Positions 1 through 8,532 of a stretch of DNA of 51,995 bases are shown piece after piece. A model generated the notes under the pieces. That model saw only the letters and a program-made list of their open reading frames with translations, had not been told where the DNA came from and did no database searches. Position numbers and translations under genes: made by a program. The DNA comes from CAUVKI01 sp963552605 (GTDB lineage: Bacteria > Bacillota > Clostridia > Tissierellales > Peptoniphilaceae): the NCBI GenBank assembly GCA_963552605.1, contig CAUVKI010000012.1:1-51995 (forward strand), given 5' to 3'. Positions within the stretch are counted from its first letter, which is position 1; each line of letters starts with the position of its first letter.

Positions 1-78
1 CAAAGGATTTTGTTGGCATAAGATTATGGATGACAAATAAAATTGAGTTATCAAAAATGGAAATTTATCTCTCTTTGC

Positions 79-106
79 TTGACACTTCATTTTAAGATGT
101 TATAAT
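79..106 (+). promoter_or_regulatory. Promoter of the rpsF operon
   Basis: A perfect -35 TTGACA (79-84) and a perfect -10 TATAAT (101-106) are separated by 16 bp. Transcription should begin near position 113, giving a leader of about 50 nt before rpsF. This is the strongest consensus promoter in the first part of the window and fits a ribosomal protein operon. Confidence 0.8.
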
Positions 107-117
107 TGGTTGTCCTT

Positions 118-136
118 ACTCCGGAGAAACCGGAGT
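118..136 (+). promoter_or_regulatory. Leader hairpin upstream of rpsF
   Basis: ACTCCGG and CCGGAGT form a perfect 7-bp stem closed by an AGAAA loop, between the predicted transcription start and the rpsF ribosome binding site. rpsF mRNAs in many bacteria carry a leader bound by the S6:S18 complex, and the CCG-rich hairpin here is in the right place for such an autoregulatory element. Identity with that family is an inference; only the hairpin is seen. Confidence 0.45.
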
Positions 137-161
137 CATTGTCCAGAAGGAGGTGAAGAGA

Positions 162-455
162 TTGGAGAATAATCGCAGAAAGTACGAGGCAATGATTGTT
201 TTCTATCCGAACCGTGATGAGGAGCGGGAGAGAGCAATGGAAAGAATAAGAGCCATAATACAAGAGGACGGAGAAATAGAATCCGTTGACGAATGGGGAT
301 TGAGAAAGCTTGCATACGAAATCAATTACACTCGTGAGGGCTTTTATGTTCTTATAAATATGAACTCCTCCGCAAGCGTGGTTAAGGAACTTACGCGTGT
401 GCTCAAAATCACGGATTGTGTTATGCGTCAGATGATTATAAGAGATGGCGAGTAA
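162..455 (+). CDS. rpsF: 30S ribosomal protein S6
   Basis: S6 is a small-subunit protein that binds 16S rRNA together with S18. The 97-residue product starts ENNRRKYEAMIVFYP and has the usual S6 pattern, including the segment around EWGLRKLAYEINYTREGFYVL. The TTG at 162 is chosen as start because AAGGAGGTG lies 7 nt before it; the in-frame GTG at 153 falls inside that ribosome binding site. It opens the rpsF-ssb-rpsR set, which is conserved in Firmicutes, directly behind a consensus promoter. Length is normal for the family. Confidence 0.95.
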   Translation: MENNRRKYEAMIVFYPNRDEERERAMERIRAIIQEDGEIESVDEWGLRKLAYEINYTREGFYVLINMNSSASVVKELTRVLKITDCVMRQMIIRDGE

Positions 456-467
456 TGGAGGTTTGGT

Positions 468-893
468 ATGAACCAAGTTGTTATAATCGGAAGACTTACC
501 CGTGATGTGGATCTTAGGGAAACACAAGACGGTATGAGTTATGCGCGTTTCACATTGGCGGTGGATCGAAACTTAAGCAAAGATAAGAAGCGTGAATTTG
601 AAAGCAGGGGAGTGGCGACCGCCGATTTTATTCCCGTAGTGGTTTGGGGAGCTCAGGCGAGAACCTGCGCAAATTATCTTTCCAAGGGGAAACTTGTTGC
701 GGTTTCGGGAAGCATACGAACGAGTTCCTACGAGAAAGACGGTCAGAGACGATACAGCACGGATGTGAATGCGCAGAATGTTCAATTTTTGGAATGGGGG
801 GATAAGTCTTTCAGAAGAGACGAACAGGACGAGACTGATTCCTTTGGAGATATTTCGGGCTTTGAACCGACCGACTCCGACATTCCGTTTTGA
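468..893 (+). CDS. ssb: Single-stranded DNA-binding protein
   Basis: SSB coats single-stranded DNA during replication, repair and recombination and recruits partners through its C-terminal tip. The 141-residue protein opens with the OB-fold signature NQVVIIGRLTRDVDLRET and continues with YARFTLAVDR. It ends in an acidic linker and the canonical tip DSDIPF. A GGAGG site lies 6 nt before the ATG. It is placed between rpsF and rpsR as in Bacillus and Clostridia, so it is probably the housekeeping SSB. The linker is short, and total length is near the low end of the usual range. Confidence 0.96.
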   Translation: MNQVVIIGRLTRDVDLRETQDGMSYARFTLAVDRNLSKDKKREFESRGVATADFIPVVVWGAQARTCANYLSKGKLVAVSGSIRTSSYEKDGQRRYSTDVNAQNVQFLEWGDKSFRRDEQDETDSFGDISGFEPTDSDIPF

Positions 894-907
894 TTAAGGA
901 GGAAATG

Positions 908-1132
908 ATGCAAAGAAAATACCGCCCGAGAAAAAAGGTATGCGCTTACTGTCAGGACAAAACTCAAGCGATTGATTATAAAGATGTGGCAAGGCTTAAA
1001 AAATTCGTATCGGAGAGAGGAAAAATTCTTCCGAGGAGGGTTACGGGCACTTGCGCCTTGCACCAAAGAGCGATTACGGTCGCAATAAAACGTGCAAGAC
1101 AGGTGGCGTTATTGCCTTATAGTGCAGACTGA
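908..1132 (+). CDS. rpsR: 30S ribosomal protein S18, zinc-ligand type
   Basis: S18 binds the small subunit as a partner of S6. The 74-residue product contains IDYKDVARLKKFVSERGKILPRRVTG and AIKRARQVALLPY, which are diagnostic. It has CAYC near the N terminus and a further Cys and His in TCALHQR, so it is the variant with potential zinc ligands rather than the cysteine-free form of B. subtilis. AAGGAGG is 5 nt from the ATG at 908 but only 2 nt from the ATG at 905, so 908 is preferred. A terminator follows 8 nt after the stop. Confidence 0.95.
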   Translation: MQRKYRPRKKVCAYCQDKTQAIDYKDVARLKKFVSERGKILPRRVTGTCALHQRAITVAIKRARQVALLPYSAD

Positions 1133-1139
1133 GAATATG

Positions 1140-1171
1140 AAAGACAGAGGATTTTTCCTCTGTCTTTTTTG
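1140..1171 (+). terminator. Rho-independent terminator after rpsR
   Basis: An 11-bp perfect stem (1140-1150 with 1157-1167) and a 6-nt loop are followed by a T run. It closes the rpsF-ssb-rpsR unit. Because a new promoter starts 2 nt later, yybS and gdpP can be transcribed independently. Confidence 0.9.
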
Positions 1172-1172
1172 T

Positions 1173-1201
1173 TTTACAAGCCCTTTTAATAATGGTACAA
1201 T
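1173..1201 (+). promoter_or_regulatory. Promoter before yybS-gdpP
   Basis: TTTACA (1173-1178) and TACAAT (1196-1201) are spaced by exactly 17 bp, immediately downstream of the rpsR terminator and 33 nt before the yybS start codon. It probably drives yybS, gdpP, rplI, dnaB and the genes after them. Confidence 0.7.
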
Positions 1202-1234
1202 GAAAATGCTTAATAAATTCTTAAGGAGGTGTTT

Positions 1235-2167
1235 ATGAATAAAAAATCCTTTATACTGTTGTCTTTTTCAACTCTCGCTCTGCTTGTGCTGTTGGAGAGA
1301 GTGAGCGTTTCTTTAAAAATGGTTTCGCCTATTCTTTTGATTTTTCTTCTTCCAATTCCCTATATAATTTTAGGACTGAGAGATTCAAGCGGATATTTCG
1401 AGTCATTAAGTATGGTTATTCAGGGGACTCTTATGCTTGTTTTCGGAGAGGTTTTTCTCTTCGGAGCAATCTTTGCGCTTTCGATGTTTACTCTGATTGT
1501 GATAAGGCTCATAAAGCAAGGTGAAAATGATGCTTTTATCATATTTTTTGCTTCTATCATATTCGTGGTTTTGTTCGCTGTCTTTTTGCATCTTGTAAAA
1601 CTTCCCGAGTTTGCGAATTCTCCAAAAGAACAGCAAACCTTTACCGAAGCCGTTATGAAAAATTTAGATGAGGAGAAGTTAAAAAGATTTAATCTCACTC
1701 AATCTCAATTTGAAGAAACTTTTTCCTCGGGGCTTAGGATTTCGATACTGCTTCTTCCCTCAACAGTTATGGGTATAGCTTTTTTGCTGAGCGCTTTTTT
1801 GTTTTATTTTTCGGTTTCTCTTTTTAACAAGCTCTATTCGGGGGAGATAAAGTATTCGTTTTCAAAATTTGAACTTCCGAAGAATTTTGGAATGGTAATC
1901 GGATTGATGACTCTTGTCGCATTCTTCATAGATAACCCCATAGGACACACATTCCTTTACAATCTGGGAACCATAGGCTTTATTGCTCTTATCTTTTTAG
2001 GACTTTCCACACTGGCATATCTTTTGAATTTAAGAGGACCGGGAATGTTTACGGCGGTGATAGCATCATTTTTCTTTCCGCTTTTTGATTTGTTTCTGTT
2101 CTTCTTGGGGGTTGCGGAACACGCTTTTAGTATAAGAAAAAGATTTTATCAACAGAAAAAGAGGTGA
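1235..2167 (+). CDS. yybS: YybS-family (DUF2232) integral membrane protein
   Basis: A 310-residue polytopic membrane protein of unknown biochemical function. About eight hydrophobic segments are visible, with an approximately 55-residue soluble stretch in the middle (around NSPKEQQTFTEAVMKNLDEE) and a basic C terminus. Assignment to the YybS/DUF2232 family rests on topology, length and place: yybS lies between rpsR and gdpP in many Firmicutes. AAGGAGGTG precedes the ATG at 1235 by 4-6 nt; the GTG at 1229 lies in this site and is rejected. The stop is 3 nt from gdpP, so the two are probably translated as a pair. Confidence 0.8.
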   Translation: MNKKSFILLSFSTLALLVLLERVSVSLKMVSPILLIFLLPIPYIILGLRDSSGYFESLSMVIQGTLMLVFGEVFLFGAIFALSMFTLIVIRLIKQGENDAFIIFFASIIFVVLFAVFLHLVKLPEFANSPKEQQTFTEAVMKNLDEEKLKRFNLTQSQFEETFSSGLRISILLLPSTVMGIAFLLSAFLFYFSVSLFNKLYSGEIKYSFSKFELPKNFGMVIGLMTLVAFFIDNPIGHTFLYNLGTIGFIALIFLGLSTLAYLLNLRGPGMFTAVIASFFFPLFDLFLFFLGVAEHAFSIRKRFYQQKKR

Positions 2168-2170
2168 GCT

Positions 2171-4147
2171 ATGAAAATAACTTCAGAAAATATTTTAGCC
2201 GTTGTATTTATGCTTTTTCTCACGGTTATCGCTTCATTCTTTAAGCCGATTTTTGTTTTGGCAGGGGTGATTTCCATAGGCTATTATCTTTTTTTCAGCA
2301 TAATGAGAAGGAATAAGGAAGATGAGAAACTTTCAAGGGAAATTCTTTCAAGAACTCAAATGTTTGATTCTCTTTCCAAGAAAGCCATTTTCAATATGCC
2401 TTTTCCCCTGATAATATTCGACGAAGAGGGTGTTATTTTGTGGCATAACATTCCGTTTCAGAAACTTACCAATGAGGAAAGCTCGGTTAACAAGAATATT
2501 TCAGATTTCTTTTCGGAGCTTGACAGTAAAGCCCTTAAAGATTTTGAAAAAACCGCCGCAAATTTCGGTATAAGACCTTTTAAAGGCAAGGACTATATGT
2601 TTAACTTTGAGAAGACGGAGAGCAAGGCGGAGGAAAGATCCGTTGTGCTCCTTTATCTGGTTGATGTGTCTGAGCAGCAGCTTCTAAAGAGAACGCTCTA
2701 TGATAAGCGTATGGTTGTGGGGCTTTTGCAGATAGATAACTACGATGATATAAGAAATTCAATTTCGGATCTGAACCGAGGGTTGTTATTTGCAAAGCTT
2801 GAAAAGGTGATGAAAGATTATTTCTCGGAATATAAGGCGCTTTCCCGTTCGTATGAAAGAGCCAAGTATATGTTTGTGCTTGAGAGAAAAGAATTTTCCC
2901 GTATGCAAAGCAAAAAATTTGAGATACTGGATGCCGCAAGGGAAATTAACTTCGGAAATACCATTCCCATAACCCTAAGTATGGGATTTGGACTTAGTGC
3001 AGAGTCTCCTCCCGAACTTTTGGAAAAGGCGGAGTCGGCTATGAATGTCGCCTTGGGGCGTGGAGGAGATCAGGCTGTGGTGGAAACTGACGGAAAGTTT
3101 ACTTTCTACGGAGGAAAAACTCAGGCTGTCGAAAAAAGGAATAAAGTAAAGGCGAGAATGATTTGTCATGCTTTGAAGAAGCTGATAGAAACATCGGATA
3201 ATGTCTTTGTAATGGGACATAAGAATCCGGATATGGACGCCGTGGGAAGTGCGGTAGGGGTTTTGAGGTTTGTGGAAGAGTGCGCAAAGGCGGGATATTT
3301 CGTAACACGGGGAGAAAACCCCTCTATCCACAACTTATATGAAAAGTTCCGAAAGGAAGATGAGCCTCTGCTTAAGAAGTTTCTCTCCGAAGAAGAAGCA
3401 AAGGGTTATGTTTCAAGAAATTCGCTCTTGGTAATAGTGGATCACCATAAACCAAGTCTTTCCGAATGTGAAGATTTTTTGCCGCTGGTGGGAAAGGTGG
3501 TTTTGATAGACCACCACAGACGGGGAGAGGAATTTTTCAAAGAACCGCTTTTGGTATATCTTGAGCCTTACGCCTCATCAGCTTCAGAATTGGTTACGGA
3601 GCTTTTGACCTATCTTTCCGAAAAGATAACTCTCACTAAAGTGGAAGCGGAAGCTATGCTTGCAGGAATTGCATTGGACACTTCAAATTTCACTTTCAAA
3701 ACCGGAGTGAGAACCTTTGAGGCAGCGTCGGTTTTGAGAAGAGCCGGAGCGGATACCACCGAAGTGTCAAGGCTTTTCCGTGAGAATTTTGATCATCTGC
3801 TTGTAAAGGCGAGTGTGTTGAGAGAGGCAAAACAAATCGCACCTAATGTTGTGTTTTCAAAACTCTTGGATAAAACCAAAGACGCAATGCTCATAGCTGC
3901 GGAAGCGGCAAACACCCTGCTTGAAGTAAACGGAGTAGAGGCGTCTTTTGTGTTGGCGGAGAGTGAAGATAAACTTTTTGTGAGTGCAAGGAGTTATGGA
4001 GCCATTTCAGTGCAGATAATAATGGAAAGACTTGGAGGAGGAGGACACCTGACCAGTGCCGGAGCGCAGTTTGTCGGAAAATCCCCCGACGAGGTTGAAG
4101 CTTTGATAAAAGATGCTGTCGATGAATACTTGAATGAAGATAAATAA
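2171..4147 (+). CDS. gdpP: Cyclic-di-AMP phosphodiesterase GdpP
   Basis: A membrane-bound enzyme that hydrolyses c-di-AMP to pApA, controlling potassium and osmotic balance and cell-wall homeostasis. In order: two N-terminal membrane helices (about residues 7-45), a PAS-like sensor domain (about 60-170), a degenerate GGDEF domain ending in GRGGDQAVV (near 296), a DHH domain with HKNPDMDAVG (near 349) and two DHH motifs at about 423 and 446, and a DHHA1 domain with GGGGHLTSAGA near 621. All DHH metal ligands appear intact. At 658 residues it has the standard GdpP length and position between yybS and rplI. Confidence 0.95.
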   Translation: MKITSENILAVVFMLFLTVIASFFKPIFVLAGVISIGYYLFFSIMRRNKEDEKLSREILSRTQMFDSLSKKAIFNMPFPLIIFDEEGVILWHNIPFQKLTNEESSVNKNISDFFSELDSKALKDFEKTAANFGIRPFKGKDYMFNFEKTESKAEERSVVLLYLVDVSEQQLLKRTLYDKRMVVGLLQIDNYDDIRNSISDLNRGLLFAKLEKVMKDYFSEYKALSRSYERAKYMFVLERKEFSRMQSKKFEILDAAREINFGNTIPITLSMGFGLSAESPPELLEKAESAMNVALGRGGDQAVVETDGKFTFYGGKTQAVEKRNKVKARMICHALKKLIETSDNVFVMGHKNPDMDAVGSAVGVLRFVEECAKAGYFVTRGENPSIHNLYEKFRKEDEPLLKKFLSEEEAKGYVSRNSLLVIVDHHKPSLSECEDFLPLVGKVVLIDHHRRGEEFFKEPLLVYLEPYASSASELVTELLTYLSEKITLTKVEAEAMLAGIALDTSNFTFKTGVRTFEAASVLRRAGADTTEVSRLFRENFDHLLVKASVLREAKQIAPNVVFSKLLDKTKDAMLIAAEAANTLLEVNGVEASFVLAESEDKLFVSARSYGAISVQIIMERLGGGGHLTSAGAQFVGKSPDEVEALIKDAVDEYLNEDK

Positions 4148-4161
4148 ATTGGAGGTTGGAT

Positions 4162-4602
4162 ATGAAAGTTATTTTGCAAAAAGATGTGAAGGGATTGGGA
4201 AAAGAAGGGGAAATGGTGGAAGCGAAAAGCGGATATGCAAGAAATTTTCTCTTTCCGAAAGGCTTGGCACTTGAAGGCACAAAAGAGAATGTTGAAAAGT
4301 GGGAAGAGGATCAAAAATTAAAGAGAAAAGAACATCAGGAAGCTCTCAGAGAAGCGGAGAAGCTCAAAGAAAAGCTTGAAAAAATTTCTCTTGTTATAAA
4401 AGCCAAAGCAGGCGAGGGGGGAAGGCTTTTCGGAGCCGTCACAAATCAGGATATCTCAGAGAAGTTGGACGGTATGGGAATAAAGGTGGATAAGAAAAAA
4501 ATTGAGTGTGAAAATATAAAAACTCTCGGAAAAACCAAGGTTTCAGTAAAATTATTTCACGAAGTGACAGCCGAGGTTTCGGTGGAGATTGAAGCGGAGT
4601 AA
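4162..4602 (+). CDS. rplI: 50S ribosomal protein L9
   Basis: L9 is an elongated large-subunit protein that helps keep the reading frame. The 146-residue product begins MKVILQKDVKGLGKEGEMVE and continues KSGYARNFLFPKGLAL, the L9 N-terminal signature. A lysine- and glutamate-rich connecting helix (about residues 40-75) and a C-terminal domain follow. GGAGG lies 6 nt before the ATG at 4162; the in-frame TTG at 4156 is too close to that site. The gene is 14 nt after gdpP and 28 nt before dnaB. Confidence 0.96.
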   Translation: MKVILQKDVKGLGKEGEMVEAKSGYARNFLFPKGLALEGTKENVEKWEEDQKLKRKEHQEALREAEKLKEKLEKISLVIKAKAGEGGRLFGAVTNQDISEKLDGMGIKVDKKKIECENIKTLGKTKVSVKLFHEVTAEVSVEIEAE

Positions 4603-4630
4603 TTAAAACGCACAAGCAAGGAGAATAAAA

Positions 4631-5974
4631 TTGGAAGGACGAATGGAGCCAAGGGATATCGAGGCTGAATATGGAATTTTAAGTTCAATGCTTGTGGACG
4701 AGAGAGCTTCAAGTTCGGCGTTTGAACAACTAAACGAAGAAGATTTTTTTGATAAGAACAATCGTTTGATTTTTTCGTCAATGCTCGGACTCGAAGCCGA
4801 TGGAAGTGCCATAGATTTAATCACGGTGAGCGCAAAACTGAAACAACTCGGAATGCTTGAAGATGTGGGGGGGTATGAGTTTATAGCTGAACTTTCCGCA
4901 AAGTCCGGACTTACGGGAAATATTCAATACTATCTGAATATCGTAAAACGCACTTCCGTTCTTAGAAAGCTTATAAAATTTTCAAATGACCTCGCAAGGA
5001 GAGCCTATATAGGGGAAGACGACCCCAGAGAGCTTTTGGATAAGGCGGAATCGGAGCTTTATGAAATAGCGGAAGGAAAAGATATCAATGCGCCCTCACC
5101 TTTAGATAGAGTGCTTATCGGAGCTTTTGAAATATTGGAGAGTCGTGCGGCTATGCGGGGAAAACTCGTGGGTCTTACGACGGGCTATGAAGATTTGAAT
5201 TTTTATCTAAAGGGATTGCAGAAAAAAGATTTAATCATAGTTGCGGCAAGACCTGCAATGGGAAAAACCGCTTTTGCCGTAAATATGGCGGTAAATGCGG
5301 CGAGATATGCAAAAGCAAGATGTGTAATTTTTTCCTTGGAAATGTCAAAAGAACAGCTTTCACAGCGTATGCTTTCTTTCACCGGATATATAGAAATGGA
5401 AAAACTCTCAAGCGGCAGAATAGAAGATAATGATTGGTCTTTGCTTCTGCAAGCCTCGGAAGATTTGGGAAGCACTAAACTTTTTATTGACGATACCCCT
5501 GCAATCACTCTTTCCTCTCTCAAAGCCAAGTGCAGAAGTCTTATGCTATCCGGAGGGCTTGACTTGGTGGTGATAGATTATTTGCAGCTTATGGACTCCG
5601 ACGGAAGAGTTGAAAATCGTCAGCAGGAAATCTCGAAGATTTCAAGGGGACTCAAATCACTTGCAAAGGAAATCGACTGTCCGGTGGTGGCGCTCTCCCA
5701 GCTCTCAAGAGCACCCGACGCAAGAGCCGACAAAAAACCGGTGCTCTCGGATTTGAGGGAGTCGGGAGCGATAGAACAGGATGCGGATATAGTTATGCTT
5801 TTATACAGAGATGACTATTATCACCCTGAAAGTGAAGAAAAGGGAATAACCGAAGTGATAATTGCCAAGCACAGAAACGGTCCTGTGGGAAGCGTAAAGC
5901 TTTTATACAAGCCGGAGTTTACGAAATTCGTTTCACTCGATATGGGGTTTCAAAATGGTGAATTTCAGTCTTAG
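4631..5974 (+). CDS. dnaB: Replicative DNA helicase DnaB
   Basis: The hexameric helicase that unwinds DNA ahead of the replisome (called DnaC in Bacillus). The N-terminal domain begins EPRDIEAEYGILSSML. The RecA-like domain carries Walker A ARPAMGKTAFAVN near residue 205, Walker B DLVVIDYLQLM near 310, and the later segment SDLRESGAIEQDADIVML. Two starts are possible: TTG at 4631 with AAGGAGA 7 nt away, or ATG at 4643. The TTG is kept because of the better-spaced site. Length (447) is normal. The loader genes lie three genes downstream. Confidence 0.95.
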   Translation: MEGRMEPRDIEAEYGILSSMLVDERASSSAFEQLNEEDFFDKNNRLIFSSMLGLEADGSAIDLITVSAKLKQLGMLEDVGGYEFIAELSAKSGLTGNIQYYLNIVKRTSVLRKLIKFSNDLARRAYIGEDDPRELLDKAESELYEIAEGKDINAPSPLDRVLIGAFEILESRAAMRGKLVGLTTGYEDLNFYLKGLQKKDLIIVAARPAMGKTAFAVNMAVNAARYAKARCVIFSLEMSKEQLSQRMLSFTGYIEMEKLSSGRIEDNDWSLLLQASEDLGSTKLFIDDTPAITLSSLKAKCRSLMLSGGLDLVVIDYLQLMDSDGRVENRQQEISKISRGLKSLAKEIDCPVVALSQLSRAPDARADKKPVLSDLRESGAIEQDADIVMLLYRDDYYHPESEEKGITEVIIAKHRNGPVGSVKLLYKPEFTKFVSLDMGFQNGEFQS

Positions 5975-6533
5975 GGCTTTTCGCACAGAAAGGTTGGTCA
6001 TTTCGGATCTTACCGTAGAGGACGCCATGGATATGGCGGGTTGGAAAAAACACAGCTCCGTACTTTTTTCAGAATACAACTTCGACAATATGACGGTGAA
6101 AGAAAGATTGAAATGGTATCATTTTAAAACGGACAGCAGAAAAAATCATTATTATTCGGCAAGAGAAAAGGGAAAACTCGTAGGATATTTCGGAATAAAA
6201 GACACCTCAAAACTTTTTAGAGAATCGACGCTCGGTATCGTGCTTGATGCAGGAAGAATGGGCGAGGGTTTCGGCAGGGAAATTTTAGAAAACTTCCTTG
6301 CCGTTTATTTTGGCGAATTTAAAATGCGAAAACTTTCCCTCAAGGTTGCGGAATATAATGAGAGAGCCATAAGACTTTACGAGGCGATGGGCTTTAGAAA
6401 GACAAGGGTTTTTCTTGAGAGCTTAACCGATGAGGAGGCTTCAAATCCCTCGCTCCTGAAAAACCCCAAGTTCTTTAAAAAAACCGCTCAGGGAATATCC
6501 TTTTATGTGCGGCAAATGGAGAAAAGAAAATGA
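5955..6533 (+). CDS. GNAT-family N-acetyltransferase, RimJ/RimL-like
   Basis: A probable acetyl-CoA-dependent acetyltransferase. The start resembles the RimJ/RimL type (LRAFRTERLVISDLTVEDA). An acetyl-CoA-binding motif A is visible in GIVLDAGRMGEGFGREIL, and the fold ends with LKVAEYNERAIRLYEAMGF, typical of GNAT proteins. The substrate is unknown; ribosomal proteins and small molecules are both known for this branch. The start overlaps the end of dnaB by 20 nt, and the stop overlaps the next gene by 4 nt, so it is coupled into the replication operon although no replication role is implied by the fold. Confidence 0.85.
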   Translation: MVNFSLRAFRTERLVISDLTVEDAMDMAGWKKHSSVLFSEYNFDNMTVKERLKWYHFKTDSRKNHYYSAREKGKLVGYFGIKDTSKLFRESTLGIVLDAGRMGEGFGREILENFLAVYFGEFKMRKLSLKVAEYNERAIRLYEAMGFRKTRVFLESLTDEEASNPSLLKNPKFFKKTAQGISFYVRQMEKRK

Positions 6534-7495
6534 TTTTTAGAAAAAAATTTGATTTCACGGTCATATCCGATGACTTTATTAAATCTTATATGCCCAATGC
6601 AAACGGAACTTATGTAAAGGTCTATCTCTATTGGGAGATGTGCGCTCAATCGGGAGATTTTTCCTTTGATGTAAGGAGTGCGGCAAAGGCCCTTGACCTT
6701 TCCATGGAAGATGTGGAAATGGCAAAGGAATATTGGCTTTCAAAAGGTGTTTATTCGGAGGAAAATGAGGATATAAAAGTTTCTTCCGAAGAAAAATCCG
6801 AACCCTTAGAAAAAGAAGCCCCTTTGGATTTGAATGTGGATATGCTTTTGCAGGCAAATAAAATTCCGGAATTTAATAAAATGTTCAGTGATATAGATTT
6901 GATACTCGGACGGGAAACCTCTTCAAATGAAAAAATGCGTGCTTTGAATTTTATGACGGATTACAGTATGAACCCCGATGTTATAACCGAAGCATTCAGA
7001 ATATCCGTAGAACGGGACAAAAAAAATTTCAACTATGCGGAGGGAATTTTAAGAAATTGGTACAACAAAGGAATAACGAATAAGGAGAAGCTTGACGAAT
7101 ACTTAAAAATAAACTTTGTCGATGAGAGTAATTATAGAGAAATCGCAAGACTTGCGGGAGTGAGCGGAAATCTTCCCGAAGCTTCAAAGGAGCTTGTAAA
7201 CAAATGGATAAACACTTTCGGTTTTGATATGGTTCTGATAAGAGAGGGACTCGGTCGTCTTACTCAAACCAATAAACCGAGTTTTAAATACTTGGACAAG
7301 ATTTTTGAAAGCTGGTATGAAAAGGGAATTCGCTCCGCAGTCGAACTTGAAGAGAAAGATAAAAATCCGAAATCAAAGAAAAATGCTTTTCACGAATTTG
7401 AACAGCGTGAAGAGGAGTTTAATAAAGAAGAGTATGATTACTATAATCAGCAGAAAATAGAGAAAATGCTCGGAGAGGAGGAAGAAGATGAATGA
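6530..7495 (+). CDS. DnaD-domain replication initiation protein
   Basis: A DnaD/DnaB_2-family protein likely to help load the helicase at origins or stalled forks. Two DnaD-type helical repeats are visible. The first ends in NFNYAEGILRNWYNKGI (about residues 165-185) and the second in PSFKYLDKIFESWYEKGI (about 250-270); the YxxxI-x-W pattern is diagnostic. An acidic linker (about 80-105) and a charged C-terminal tail are present. It is coupled to the upstream gene by ATGA and overlaps the next gene, an ATPase loader, by 8 nt. The pair is the expected loader module for DnaB. Confidence 0.88.
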   Translation: MIFRKKFDFTVISDDFIKSYMPNANGTYVKVYLYWEMCAQSGDFSFDVRSAAKALDLSMEDVEMAKEYWLSKGVYSEENEDIKVSSEEKSEPLEKEAPLDLNVDMLLQANKIPEFNKMFSDIDLILGRETSSNEKMRALNFMTDYSMNPDVITEAFRISVERDKKNFNYAEGILRNWYNKGITNKEKLDEYLKINFVDESNYREIARLAGVSGNLPEASKELVNKWINTFGFDMVLIREGLGRLTQTNKPSFKYLDKIFESWYEKGIRSAVELEEKDKNPKSKKNAFHEFEQREEEFNKEEYDYYNQQKIEKMLGEEEEDE

Positions 7496-8438
7496 TGAAA
7501 TCCTTCAGGAATTTTTGCAGTTAAGAAAGATTAAGGAGCTTGAGAGGGATAAAAGACGAGAGATTGTATATGAAAAAATTCCTCGCATAAGAGAAATAGA
7601 TTTGAGTATGAAAAGCATAGGACTAAGCACCTCAAGAAAACTTTTGACGGGAGCGAAAGGAGTAAGAGAGGAGGCGGAGGAAAAAATAAAGACTCTTCGT
7701 GATGAAAAAATAGGTTTGCTCTTGGCAAACGGGTTTTCAGAAAATTTTTTAGAAATACTTTATTCATGCGAAAAATGCAAGGACAGCGGAATTCTTCCCG
7801 ACGGCTCTATGTGCAGTTGTTTTTTGGAAAGGAAGCTTAGAGCGAATACGGAAAAAAGTTCCCTTAAGGAACTTATCTACACTCAAAATTTTGACACCTT
7901 TAAAATCGAGCTTTTCTCCGATGAGCCGTATCAAAAAGAAACTCTTTCCCCAAGGGAAAATATGAAAATAAATCTCAAGCTGGCTAAAAAATTTGTGAAA
8001 CAGGCAGATGAAAGGACGGATAACCTTTTTTTTTACGGGAATACCGGACTCGGAAAAACTTTTCTGTCAAGCGCAATAGCCAAAGGTTTTTTGGATAGAG
8101 GAAAGACCGTCCTCTATCAGTCGATATTTGCCGTAGTGGAGATGTGTGAGGCATTTCATTTCAGACACGAGAAAAGCGATATATATGAAGCGCTGTTCAG
8201 CTCCGACCTCTTGATTATTGACGACTTGGGAAGCGAATTGGTCAACGAGTTTACAAACAGTGCTTTGTTTGAAGTTATAAACACCAGAATAATGACGCAA
8301 AAAAAACTTCTCATCTCCTCCAACCTAAGCCCCGAAGGGAGGGAGCTTAAAAAAAAATATTCCGAAAGAATATACTCCCGCATTATGCAGTTCGCCAAGC
8401 TTAAATTTTACGGAGAAGATTTGAGAAAAAAAATATGA
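7488..8438 (+). CDS. DnaI/DnaC-like helicase loader ATPase
   Basis: An AAA+ ATPase that loads the DnaB hexamer onto single-stranded DNA. A zinc-binding region CEKCKDSG...CSC lies at about residues 96-110. Walker A GNTGLGKTF is near 185 and Walker B LLIIDDLGSE near 243, followed by SNLSPEGREL (sensor 1 region) and SERIYSRIM with a probable arginine finger. The N-terminal coiled-coil stretch (about 15-85) matches the helicase-binding part of DnaI. At 316 residues it is close to B. subtilis DnaI. It is the last gene of the operon, followed by a terminator. Confidence 0.92.
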   Translation: MNDEILQEFLQLRKIKELERDKRREIVYEKIPRIREIDLSMKSIGLSTSRKLLTGAKGVREEAEEKIKTLRDEKIGLLLANGFSENFLEILYSCEKCKDSGILPDGSMCSCFLERKLRANTEKSSLKELIYTQNFDTFKIELFSDEPYQKETLSPRENMKINLKLAKKFVKQADERTDNLFFYGNTGLGKTFLSSAIAKGFLDRGKTVLYQSIFAVVEMCEAFHFRHEKSDIYEALFSSDLLIIDDLGSELVNEFTNSALFEVINTRIMTQKKLLISSNLSPEGRELKKKYSERIYSRIMQFAKLKFYGEDLRKKI

Positions 8439-8445
8439 TGTAGAG

Positions 8446-8475
8446 GAGCTGTCATAAAATTACAGCTCTTTTTTT
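8446..8475 (+). terminator. Terminator of the dnaB-loader operon
   Basis: GAGCTGT and ACAGCTC form a 7-bp stem with a 9-nt loop, followed by eight Ts. It starts 8 nt after the stop of the DnaI-like gene. Confidence 0.85.
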
Positions 8476-8496
8476 ATTCGCCATATAGTATTTAAT

Positions 8497-8525
8497 TTTA
8501 CACACCCTATAAAATTAGATACAAT
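8497..8525 (+). promoter_or_regulatory. Orphan promoter facing the 3' end of fic
   Basis: TTTACA (8497-8502) and TACAAT (8520-8525) have a 17-bp spacer, the same composition as the yybS promoter. No + strand gene lies downstream. It would transcribe antisense through fic. A perfect inverted repeat begins 8 nt after the -10, where it would cover the transcription start. It could also be the leftover promoter of a lost gene. Confidence 0.45.
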
Positions 8526-8532
8526 CTGTCCG

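Noticed and set aside
1..78. End of an upstream gene at the left edge
   Set aside because: Short frames end in this stretch, but none has enough residues or a terminator to support a call.
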